A stretch of DNA of 8,831 bases, from the NCBI GenBank assembly GCA_030917145.1, contig JAUPVJ010000062.1, forward strand, positions 1 through 8,831. Reading direction: 5' to 3'. The translations under genes were made by a program, and so were the position numbers. Positions 1 through 4,541 of this stretch are shown here, piece by piece. The first letter of the stretch is position 1. Each line of letters begins with the position of its first letter. The stretch comes from Patescibacteria group bacterium. GTDB lineage: Bacteria; Patescibacteriota; Minisyncoccia; Phycocordibacterales; CAIRYW01. The notes below the pieces were generated by a model. The model searched no databases, was not told the DNA's origin, and was given only the letters and a program-made list of their open reading frames with translations.

Positions 1-26
1 CTTTTTTATTTTTTTTCAACACAAAC

Positions 27-45
27 AAAAAAACCGCCGGAGCGG
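27..45 (-). terminator. Rho-independent terminator, minus strand (module 1)
   Basis: On the minus strand, CCGC-TCCG-GCGG is followed directly by seven Ts. An AAAGAA tract before the stem can pair with the Ts if one C is bulged. Whatever ends here would be transcribed leftward from module 1. No minus-strand gene precedes it within the window, so it may end a small RNA or act as an attenuator for a gene beyond the left edge. Confidence 0.55.
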
Positions 46-148
46 GTTCTTTGTAGGCCTAAAGCAACCTGAAGTATTGCTACAACAAATAAACTTTAAA
101 CCTATTCATAAATATATCACCTGCAAAATTTTACACAAGTCCCCTACC

Positions 149-157
149 TGTGGATAA
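149..157 (-). promoter_or_regulatory. Perfect DnaA box (module 1)
   Basis: TGTGGATAA on the plus strand is TTATCCACA on the minus strand, the strict E. coli-type DnaA box. A second match to the relaxed consensus TTWTNCACA, TTTTACACA, lies at 129-137 on the plus strand, so two boxes face each other 11 bases apart. Binding by DnaA is inferred from the consensus only. Confidence 0.5.
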
Positions 158-166
158 CTCTTGATC

Positions 167-200
167 AGCTGTCAGCTGCTAGCTTTCGGTTTTTAGCTTA
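167..200 (-). repeat. AGCT-rich dispersed repeat, copy 1
   Basis: Read on the minus strand it begins TAAGCTAAAAACCGAAAGCT and continues with further AGCT tetramers. It is the same family as the copies at 411-448, 3454-3490 and 4498-4534, though more diverged. AGCT recurs every 8-14 bases, so several small hairpins can form. Confidence 0.6.
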
Positions 201-250
201 TAAAGAAAGAATTTAGAATTTAATAACCAAATAAATTTTTCAACACAAAC

Positions 251-269
251 AAAAAAACCGCCGAAGCGG
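251..269 (-). terminator. Rho-independent terminator, minus strand (module 2)
   Basis: On the minus strand, CCGC-TTCG-GCGG (a stable UUCG-type tetraloop) is followed by seven Ts. It differs from the module 1 hairpin only in the loop, which supports selection on the stem. The upstream minus-strand sequence has no long reading frame. Confidence 0.55.
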
Positions 270-395
270 GTTCTTTGTAGCCCTAGAAACTATATAGTGT
301 ATTGCTACACTAACGGTATTCCCTTGCAGTAGCACCTTCCATTTCTAGACCTACAAGTAAATATACTCTTAAAAAATACTTTAGCAAATAGAAAC

Positions 396-404
396 TGTGG
401 ATAA
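396..404 (-). promoter_or_regulatory. Perfect DnaA box (module 2)
   Basis: TTATCCACA on the minus strand, in the same setting as in module 1: ACTCTTGATCAGCT follows immediately on the plus strand in both. Retention in both copies, while the middles have diverged, suggests that it matters. Confidence 0.5.
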
Positions 405-410
405 CTCTTG

Positions 411-448
411 ATCAGCTACTAGCTTAGAGCTTTTGGCTTTCAGCTTAA
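411..448 (-). repeat. AGCT-rich dispersed repeat, copy 2
   Basis: Read on the minus strand it begins TTAAGCTGAAAGCCAAAAGC and continues with CTCTAAGCT, as in the two copies around trpS. It sits next to a DnaA box, as copy 1 does. Its role is unknown. Confidence 0.6.
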
Positions 449-470
449 AATATAAGATAAGAATTCTGTA

Positions 471-498
471 TTGACGAAGTTTATTTTTGTGGTAATGT
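471..498 (+). promoter_or_regulatory. Candidate promoter for the PEP-CTERM-like gene
   Basis: TTGACG (471-476), a 16-base spacer and TAATGT (493-498) fit a sigma70-type promoter facing the gene at 583. It would give a leader of about 75 bases containing two hairpins. This is a consensus match only. Confidence 0.4.
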
Positions 499-501
499 CA
501 A

Positions 502-560
502 AAGTGGAAATCCGAACCACTTAACTCCCCAATCCACCCACAAGTGCATCGGAACACTTG
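502..560 (+). promoter_or_regulatory. Twin similar hairpins in the leader of the 583 gene
   Basis: Hairpin one pairs AAGTGG (502-507) with CCACTT (517-522). Hairpin two pairs CAAGTG (541-546) with CACTTG (555-560). Both stems are perfect, and the loops contain the related CCGAA and CGGAA. The pair lies between the candidate promoter and the start codon. It could be an RNA-level control element or a repeated operator. No Shine-Dalgarno sequence is visible before the ATG, so translation may depend on this leader. Confidence 0.45.
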
Positions 561-582
561 TATATTGACACACTGACACGAT

Positions 583-1245
583 ATGAAAACGTTCGCTATG
601 TTGTTGTTCGCGGTGGTTGCTCTGACCACCACTGTGAAAGGGGCAGTATCTGCCTTTTATGCCACCGCGGGAAAAGTCGGAAGCTTTCTGCTACCGTCTA
701 CTATGCCTACGGTATTGTTGGAAAACGGCAAAAATGGCGTGGGTTTCGATCCACCCATTCTTTACAATGATCCATCAATCATCTCGGAAAAACTGTCGCT
801 TTTCGGTATTCAAGACTGGAATGGCGTAAACGGCGGGGGCATGCACTTGATTGGGCTGAATAACTCCATTAAAGTTGGGCGCACTGTGGGACATTACTTC
901 GAAGGAAGTCCAGAAGCGCGATCCTATCCTTACATCTACTTTGATTGGAGTCTACAAGGTCGGTTCCTGGATTCGTCTACGACCTTTTTGGATATATTGG
1001 AGGTTGAGCGTGACGGCGAAAATCTGACCGCTGTCGCATTCGATTTCCGAATATTCGAAAACACAATGGACCGGCTTGACCTAGACGTGAATGTTGATCC
1101 GTCAGCGTTTGGCTCATTTCGCTACAATTCGTCTATTCCGCTCCATAGCGATTTCGTCATTCCGGAAACAACCCCAGTTCTCCTTTTTGGACTGGCGGGT
1201 TTGTTTTTTGTCTGGCGTCGACATCGACATGTTGAGCAGGTGTGA
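583..1245 (+). CDS. Exported protein with PEP-CTERM-like sorting tail
   Basis: This 220-residue protein has a clear signal peptide: MKTFAMLLFAVVALTTTVKG, with probable cleavage soon after. A globular middle of unknown fold follows. The tail has the three-part layout of PEP-CTERM sorting signals: a short polar motif (I-P-E-T, residues 193-196, instead of the usual P-E-P), a hydrophobic stretch (about 197-211) and a basic cluster RRHRH (212-216). In that family the tail is recognised by an exosortase, which attaches or secretes the protein at the envelope. No exosortase is in the window. It could instead be a plain C-terminal membrane anchor. The start at 583 is chosen because the signal peptide begins there, although no Shine-Dalgarno is seen. 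It is the only plus-strand gene here, and sampled lines have about 50% GC against roughly 20-43% in lines from neighbours, so transfer (or an assembly join) is possible. Confidence 0.75.
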   Translation: MKTFAMLLFAVVALTTTVKGAVSAFYATAGKVGSFLLPSTMPTVLLENGKNGVGFDPPILYNDPSIISEKLSLFGIQDWNGVNGGGMHLIGLNNSIKVGRTVGHYFEGSPEARSYPYIYFDWSLQGRFLDSSTTFLDILEVERDGENLTAVAFDFRIFENTMDRLDLDVNVDPSAFGSFRYNSSIPLHSDFVIPETTPVLLFGLAGLFFVWRRHRHVEQV

Positions 1246-1261
1246 TCGTTTTTATCAAGTG

Positions 1262-1292
1262 ACCCTTCTGTAAAAAGAGGGGTTTATTTTTT
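1262..1292 (+). terminator. Rho-independent terminator after the 583 gene
   Basis: An 8-bp stem ACCCTTCT (1262-1269) / AGAGGGGT (1276-1283), with one G-U pair and loop GTAAAA, is followed by a T-rich run. It starts 17 bases after the TGA stop, so the gene at 583 is a single-gene unit. Confidence 0.8.
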
Positions 1293-1345
1293 GTAATTTA
1301 ATTTTTTTAATTTCTGATTTATGGTTTCTCATTTAAAATTTATGT

Positions 1346-1351
1346 TAATAT
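1346..1351 (+). promoter_or_regulatory. Candidate -10 box for the structured RNA
   Basis: TAATAT lies in a very AT-rich stretch just upstream of the structured segment and would start transcription near 1358. No good -35 box is seen; TTTCTC at 1325-1330 is weak. It is called mainly because of what follows it. Confidence 0.3.
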
Positions 1352-1357
1352 TTATTT

Positions 1358-1588
1358 AGGTTCAGTTCGCTTCTGTATGAGTCGGGTCGTCTTTCGGTTT
1401 TGCGAGACATGAAAGTGTTTTGTAAGGCGCAGTTTTCATTTGTTGCGAACACGCACGCTTTGACTGCGTAACCTAAGTGAAAACACGATCCCAAATTAAA
1501 CACTAAAAAAATACTGTGGGTACAATGAAAGATACTACCCCATTCGAGTCCTCGCGGTGTGCACACCGCGAGGACTTTCTGTTTTTTA
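1358..1588 (+). ncRNA. Candidate structured small RNA, unknown family
   Basis: About 230 nt that fold well on paper and end in a strong terminator. Helix P1 pairs GGGTCGT (1384-1390) with ACGATCCC (1485-1492, one bulged base). Helix P2 pairs GTTTTCATTT (1432-1441) with AAGTGAAAAC (1475-1484, one G-U), directly stacked on P1. It continues inward with GTT/AAC (1442-1444/1470-1472) and ACGCA/TGCGT (1451-1455/1465-1469). Helix P3 pairs CTTTC (1391-1395) with GAAAG (1411-1415). Together these make a three-way junction. A further helix can pair GGGTA (1518-1522) with TACCC (1536-1540). Only the plus strand has a T-run after the final palindrome, which sets the strand. I do not recognise the family. 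Parts resemble a tmRNA tag region, but the tRNA-like ends are missing. The tspO gene converges on its end. Confidence 0.5.
1547..1588 (+). terminator. Perfect 28-bp palindrome terminator
   Basis: Positions 1548-1575 read identically on both strands (centre GTGTGCACAC), and an A-T pair at 1547/1576 extends the stem. TTTCTGTTTTTTATC follows on the plus strand. On the minus strand the palindrome is followed by CGAATGGGG with no T-run, so it should stop rightward transcription best. The T-run overlaps the stop codon of the converging tspO-like gene. Confidence 0.8.
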
Positions 1589-1984
1589 TCTATTTAAATA
1601 TGTAATCGTAAGTTGCAACACTGTCGCAAAAGAAACCCATAGGAGGTAAGGAATATTTGCATAGGCTACCCATTTTGCGTGAGGAAAGATTGCAAAAAGC
1701 ATCCAGATCAAAGTTCCAAGTACAAGTAAAATATCTATCGAAGCTAAAAGATTGTTTTTAAGCCCAAACTGAAGTGGTGTAAATAGAATGTTGAAAATAA
1801 TATTTAAGAGAAATGGCAACACGACGATAAATGGAATCCTTTTTGTGAAAAACAAATATCCAACATACGAATAAGAAATAAAAATAATCACATAAAGCAC
1901 GCTCCACACAGGACCAAAGATCCAAGAAGGTGGAGCGAAGCTAGGTTTGATGAGTGTTTGGTACCAATTGTAAGTATTATTCAT
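1586..1984 (-). CDS. tspO: TspO/MBR family membrane protein
   Basis: A 132-residue, five-helix protein of the TspO/MBR (tryptophan-rich sensory protein) family, which binds porphyrins and, in eukaryotes, cholesterol. Bacterial members are linked to tetrapyrrole handling and stress responses. Diagnostic parts: an N-terminal Y-x-x-L-x-K-P-x-x-x-P-P (residues 8-19), W-I-F-G-P-V-W-S-V-L-Y (21-31), a degenerate L-F-x-P-L-Q-F-G-L (67-75), and A-N-I-P-Y-L-L-W-V-S-F-A-T-V-L (109-123). Hydrophobic segments follow at the spacing expected for five helices. It is slightly short for the family, and the usual Asn after the final A-T-V-L is Gln. It starts 42 bases after the cytochrome b5 gene and probably shares its transcript. 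No good Shine-Dalgarno is seen (TTGGAG is too far upstream). Confidence 0.88.
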   Translation of the reverse strand: MNNTYNWYQTLIKPSFAPPSWIFGPVWSVLYVIIFISYSYVGYLFFTKRIPFIVVLPFLLNIIFNILFTPLQFGLKNNLLASIDILLVLGTLIWMLFAIFPHAKWVAYANIPYLLWVSFATVLQLTITYLNR

Positions 1985-2026
1985 TTTTTTAAAAAAATAT
2001 TAGTAACAAAACTCCAAGAAAGTAAT

Positions 2027-2908
2027 CTAGATTAGTGTCCCTATTTCAAAAGATTTTAAAATATTGTTTGGTTTTGATTGTCCTCCGTGTTGATCTTCAA
2101 AAAGACTTGAGCCGTTTTTGCCACAAACTTGCATGATCTCCCTTTCTCCTCCTGGGTGTCGTGGGATGTAAGAAGTGATGTCGTACACTTTTCCATTCAT
2201 AGTTGTGTAGCAACTTGTTTTACTTGAATGAGCTGAAACTTCAGCAAGTGTAAATGTCTTTTGTGTAGAGGTGGTGGTTGTGTTTGAAGTAGTCGTAGTT
2301 TTTGTCTCTGTTGTTGTGGTAGTTTTCGGTGTAGGTGCTGGTGCTGAAGTTGTAGTTTTTGGGAGGACTTGGGACGTCGAAGTGTTTAAGTCCGTGAATT
2401 TTACAGAAGATGGAAGGGTAAATTTTCCAGGTTCTACAATCCATTCTTTACAATCGTAGTCCCCAATTTGTGTGGCGTCGAAACTGTAAGTACCTGAAGT
2501 TTGTGTGTTGGTGTCTCCCGTCTTACCTTCTTCTACTTTCACTTTGTATCCCATATTTGGCATCATTGAACTCCAAGTGTAGGAAAATCCATCTTTCATT
2601 ATGAAAGTAGAGTCTACATTCATCCCTTGTACGGATGTTTTAAATTCACCCCGAATATTTCTCTCACTCATTGTTTCTGCGTTTGAAATATACACAGTTC
2701 CTTTACTTTCTACGTCTCCAACATATTGGTTTACTGTACAAACATAAGCTCCAGAATCATTTTTCAAAAAAGCTTCAAATGCCATTTTCTTTCCCGATGT
2801 TTCTGTTTTTACTTCCTCACCATTTTTTTCTACATTTTTATTTGTGAAAACAAAATACCCACCGACAACAATCCCGAGTCCCACAATTCCTATGATTATA
2901 TTTTTCAT
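2027..2908 (-). CDS. Membrane-anchored cytochrome b5-like haem protein
   Basis: 293 residues in four parts. Residues 4-22 form an uncleaved-looking membrane anchor. Residues about 40-170 are a surface domain I do not recognise (it has Cys56 and Cys153). Residues about 174-216 are a Thr/Ser/Pro/Lys linker typical of surface-exposed spacers. Residues 217-293 are a cytochrome b5-like haem-binding domain. The last has N-G-K-V-Y-D-I-T, H-P-G-G with the first haem-ligand His at 251, and D-Q-H-G-G with the second at 274. By family knowledge both histidines ligate haem b and the domain carries electrons; the partner is unknown. The topology suggests the haem domain lies outside the membrane. It sits 10 bases after the methyltransferase gene and 42 before tspO, so all three are probably co-transcribed. 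It ends in TAG, evidence that amber is a true stop here. Confidence 0.88.
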   Translation of the reverse strand: MKNIIIGIVGLGIVVGGYFVFTNKNVEKNGEEVKTETSGKKMAFEAFLKNDSGAYVCTVNQYVGDVESKGTVYISNAETMSERNIRGEFKTSVQGMNVDSTFIMKDGFSYTWSSMMPNMGYKVKVEEGKTGDTNTQTSGTYSFDATQIGDYDCKEWIVEPGKFTLPSSVKFTDLNTSTSQVLPKTTTSAPAPTPKTTTTTETKTTTTSNTTTTSTQKTFTLAEVSAHSSKTSCYTTMNGKVYDITSYIPRHPGGEREIMQVCGKNGSSLFEDQHGGQSKPNNILKSFEIGTLI

Positions 2909-2918
2909 ATTTTTAAAA

Positions 2919-3401
2919 TTATTTTTTGCACAAAAAAGTAAAAATGTGCCAATTTTTTAATTCTCCCTTCATTGTTTTTCCTATTCCTTCTTCAATTGTA
3001 AACCAAATGATTTCAAATCCCAATTTATTTAACTTTTCTTTTGCGGTATCAAAATCAATGGGAGTGATGATGCCCTCTTTTGCCCAAGGTTCTTTGTGTC
3101 CAAATATGGTCCCCAAAAAATACCCTTCTTTTTTTAGAGAGCTGTATATCTTTTCTATTACATCAAATTGATGATTCCCCATAAAAGGCAAAGAGTTTTT
3201 TGCGATGATGATATCAAATTTTTCTTTTGGATATTCATAAGTAATTGCATCTATGCCATCTTTTTTATCGATTGAGGTTACATTGAAACCATTTTCTATA
3301 AATATTTTTCCTTCCCTCCCGTCACCGGCACCAATATCAAAAACCTCCTTTCCTTTTAGGTTTTCAAAAACGCCTTTGTGTTGTAATAATTCGTAAATCA
3401 T
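2919..3401 (-). CDS. Class I SAM-dependent methyltransferase
   Basis: 160 residues with a Rossmann-type methyltransferase core. Motif I is V-F-D-I-G-A-G-D-G-R-E-G (residues 20-31), the SAM-binding glycine loop. Strand 2 ends in an acidic residue (S-I-D, Asp45). F-D-I-I-I-A-K-N-S-L-P-F (62-73) matches motif IV, and helix plus strand E-G-Y-F-L-G-T-I-F (92-100) follow. The C-terminus (N-W-H-I-F-T-F) is reminiscent of small TehB-like methyltransferases, but that is too weak to name a substrate. It is short, with no added recognition domain, so a small molecule or accessory-dependent target is likely. It is the first gene of the set leading to cytochrome b5 and TspO. No Shine-Dalgarno is clear; GACTAAAAGTC just before the start could form a tiny hairpin. 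Confidence 0.85.
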   Translation of the reverse strand: MIYELLQHKGVFENLKGKEVFDIGAGDGREGKIFIENGFNVTSIDKKDGIDAITYEYPKEKFDIIIAKNSLPFMGNHQFDVIEKIYSSLKKEGYFLGTIFGHKEPWAKEGIITPIDFDTAKEKLNKLGFEIIWFTIEEGIGKTMKGELKNWHIFTFLCKK

Positions 3402-3453
3402 AAAATAGAATGACTTTTAGTCTTAGCTATTGATCATTACCTGCAACGTTGTC

Positions 3454-3490
3454 TTAAAGCTAAAAGCCGAAAGCTTAAAAGCTCTAAGCT
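3454..3490 (+). repeat. AGCT-rich repeat, copy 3 (after trpS)
   Basis: A 37-bp element starting TTAAAGCTAAAAGCCGAAAG and ending GCTCTAAGCT, 2 bases beyond the trpS stop codon. It differs from the copy at 4498-4534 at one position out of 37. It contains AAGCT/AGCTT and GCTTA/TAAGC inverted pairs and so can form small hairpins. It could aid transcript ending for trpS, but there is no clear T-run. Confidence 0.8.
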
Positions 3491-3492
3491 TC

Positions 3493-4440
3493 TTAAAGTA
3501 CTCCGATGGCGACTTTCGCTTCCTCAAGCTTTTTCTCTGCTACTTCCCTAGCTCTTTTCGCACCCATTTCTAGGGTCTCTTTTACTAGAGTCGGGTTTGC
3601 TAAAATCTCTTCCCTACGAGCCCGCAGTGGCCCCACAAAGGCCTTCAGGTCGGCAATTAAAGCTTCTTTTAGAGCTTTGTACTTACCTTTGTTTGCTTCG
3701 TAAATCGGTGCCAGTTCTTCCTCAGTTTTTAGGAGTTTGTGGATTGCATAAACGTTGGTTGGGACATCACCACTTGAGTCTGTGACGATCGACATGACCG
3801 CTTTTTCTATTTCTTCATCAGAGGCAAAAAGCGGAATTGTGTTTCCGTAGCTTTTACTCATTTTCTGACCGTCGATTCCGGGGACCGTCGCAACGCTCTC
3901 TAAAATCATCTCTTTTGGAAGTTTGAAAGTTTCTCCAAATTTAAAATTAAATTTATCCGCGATGTCACGTGTGTACTCTACGTGTTGTTTTTGGTCGCTT
4001 CCTACAGGCACTACGTCTGGACTGTAAAGCAAAATGTCTGAGGCCATCAAAACTGGGTAGTTAAAAGTACCCACACTGATTTCTTTATTCTTTGCCTCCG
4101 CATCCTTAAAAGCATGAGCTCTTTCTAAAAAAGGTACTGTCACAAGCGTGTCAAAAATCCAAGTTAGTTCTGTGTGAGCGGAGATGTCGGATTGTTTAAA
4201 GATCGTGACTTCTTTTGGGTCTAAGCCCACAGCAAGGTAGTCCACCACAAGTTCTTGCGTGAGACTTCTCATCTCTTCTTTGTTTTGGATAAAGTTTAAA
4301 GCGTGATAGTCAGCAATCATCACAAAAGACTCGTACTCCCCGCTTTTCACGAGGTCTACCCATTGCTTGATCGCACCAAAATAATTTCCTAAATGAATCT
4401 GCCCTGTAGGCTTTATTCCAGAAAGTAATGTTTTTTTCAT
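3493..4440 (-). CDS. trpS: Tryptophanyl-tRNA synthetase
   Basis: 315 residues, close to the usual bacterial length. A class I aminoacyl-tRNA synthetase that charges tRNA-Trp with tryptophan in the cytoplasm. The HIGH-type motif is G-Q-I-H-L-G-N (residues 13-19) in the family context S-G-I-K-P-T-G. K-M-S-K-S is intact at 193-197, followed by Y-G-N. A-D-Y-H-A-L (43-48), V-P-V-G-x-D-Q-x-Q-H-V-E-Y-T-R-D (144-159) and T-V-P-G-I-D-G-Q (185-192) are all typical. The ATG gives the N-terminus M-K-K-T-L-L-S-G, right for the family. A weak GAG lies before the start, and a perfect 11-bp inverted repeat lies just upstream. The gene stands alone between two near-identical 37-bp repeats. Its normal UGG Trp codons fit a standard code. 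Confidence 0.97.
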   Translation of the reverse strand: MKKTLLSGIKPTGQIHLGNYFGAIKQWVDLVKSGEYESFVMIADYHALNFIQNKEEMRSLTQELVVDYLAVGLDPKEVTIFKQSDISAHTELTWIFDTLVTVPFLERAHAFKDAEAKNKEISVGTFNYPVLMASDILLYSPDVVPVGSDQKQHVEYTRDIADKFNFKFGETFKLPKEMILESVATVPGIDGQKMSKSYGNTIPLFASDEEIEKAVMSIVTDSSGDVPTNVYAIHKLLKTEEELAPIYEANKGKYKALKEALIADLKAFVGPLRARREEILANPTLVKETLEMGAKRAREVAEKKLEEAKVAIGVL

Positions 4441-4451
4441 CTCTGTATTTT

Positions 4452-4486
4452 AACAAAGAAACTTTGTTTTTAATAGTTTCTTTGTT
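4452..4486 (-). promoter_or_regulatory. Perfect 11-bp inverted repeat in the trpS leader
   Basis: AACAAAGAAAC (4452-4462) and GTTTCTTTGTT (4476-4486) are exact inverted copies with a 13-base loop. The structure ends 11 bases before the trpS start codon, where it could affect ribosome access or serve as an operator. On the plus strand it is followed by a T-rich tract and looks like a terminator, but no plus-strand gene precedes it. Confidence 0.45.
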
Positions 4487-4497
4487 TTTCTTCTTCT

Positions 4498-4534
4498 TTA
4501 AAGCTAAAAGCCGAAAGCTTAGAAGCTCTAAGCT
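4498..4534 (+). repeat. AGCT-rich repeat, copy 4 (before trpS)
   Basis: A 37-bp element, 36/37 identical to the copy at 3454-3490 and in the same orientation, between the histidine kinase stop (4542) and the trpS leader hairpin. The two copies form direct repeats about 1.04 kb apart with only trpS and its leader between them. Confidence 0.8.
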
Positions 4535-4541
4535 GTGTTTA

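Larger units (their letters stand above)
11..200. repeat. Complex intergenic module, copy 1
   Basis: First of two tandem modules. Seen in order on the plus strand: a T/A-rich block (CAACACAAACAAAAAAACCG), a CCGC/GCGG hairpin, TTCTTTGTAG, the shared decamer GTATTGCTAC (74-83), an AT-rich stretch, a perfect DnaA box (149-157), TTGATCAGCT, then an AGCT-rich element. The ends match copy 2 closely, while the middle differs apart from the decamer. No convincing gene lies in it. It may encode a small minus-strand RNA or leader, because the hairpin is a terminator on that strand, or it may be a replication-related repeat. Both ideas are inference. Confidence 0.75.
236..448. repeat. Complex intergenic module, copy 2
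   Basis: Second tandem copy of the module. The left end matches copy 1 at an offset of 224 bases and the DnaA box at an offset of 247, so the middle is 23 bases longer here. The conserved parts are the terminator hairpin, the TTCTTTGTAG flank, GTATTGCTAC (299-308), the DnaA box, TTGATCAGCT and the AGCT-rich tail. Conserved ends around a changed middle look like an old duplication whose functional parts are the hairpin and the DnaA-box/AGCT end. Confidence 0.75.

Noticed and set aside
80..342. Leader peptides on the minus strand (M-N-R-F-K-V-Y-L-L at 80-109; M-E-G-A-T-A-R-E-Y-R at 310-342) ending near GTAGCAATAC
   Set aside because: Frames this short arise by chance, the peptides are unrelated, and no ribosome site is seen. 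They may be worth rechecking if a minus-strand RNA is found.
1..450. Calling this the replication origin outright
   Set aside because: Only two perfect boxes and one relaxed box are present, no dnaA or dnaN is nearby, and strand skew cannot be judged from this window.
558..770. Overlapping plus-strand frame at the start of the PEP-CTERM-like gene
   Set aside because: It is a shadow of the gene at 583, which has a clear signal peptide and full-length design.
1420..1475. tmRNA (ssrA) tag region: a frame reading A-N-T-H-A-L-T-A-stop in a context similar to E. coli tmRNA
   Set aside because: The conserved 5' GG...TTCGAC end, a proper T-arm with pairing stem and a CCA-type 3' end could not be found in normal or permuted order. 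The tag would also lie inside a long perfect helix. It is kept only as a possible distant relation.
1345..1566. A 73-codon minus-strand reading frame across the structured segment
   Set aside because: Its composition looks random, it has no domain, and it runs through perfect inverted repeats that are better explained as RNA structure and a terminator.
1536..1575. tRNA T-arm (TTCGAGTCC at 1543-1551)
   Set aside because: The five bases before the loop do not pair with those after it, and no acceptor, D or anticodon arm fits.
2241..2459. Low-complexity frames opposite or across the Thr-rich linker
   Set aside because: Repetitive Val- or Tyr/Asn-rich translations produced by the ACN-rich linker codons of the cytochrome b5 gene.
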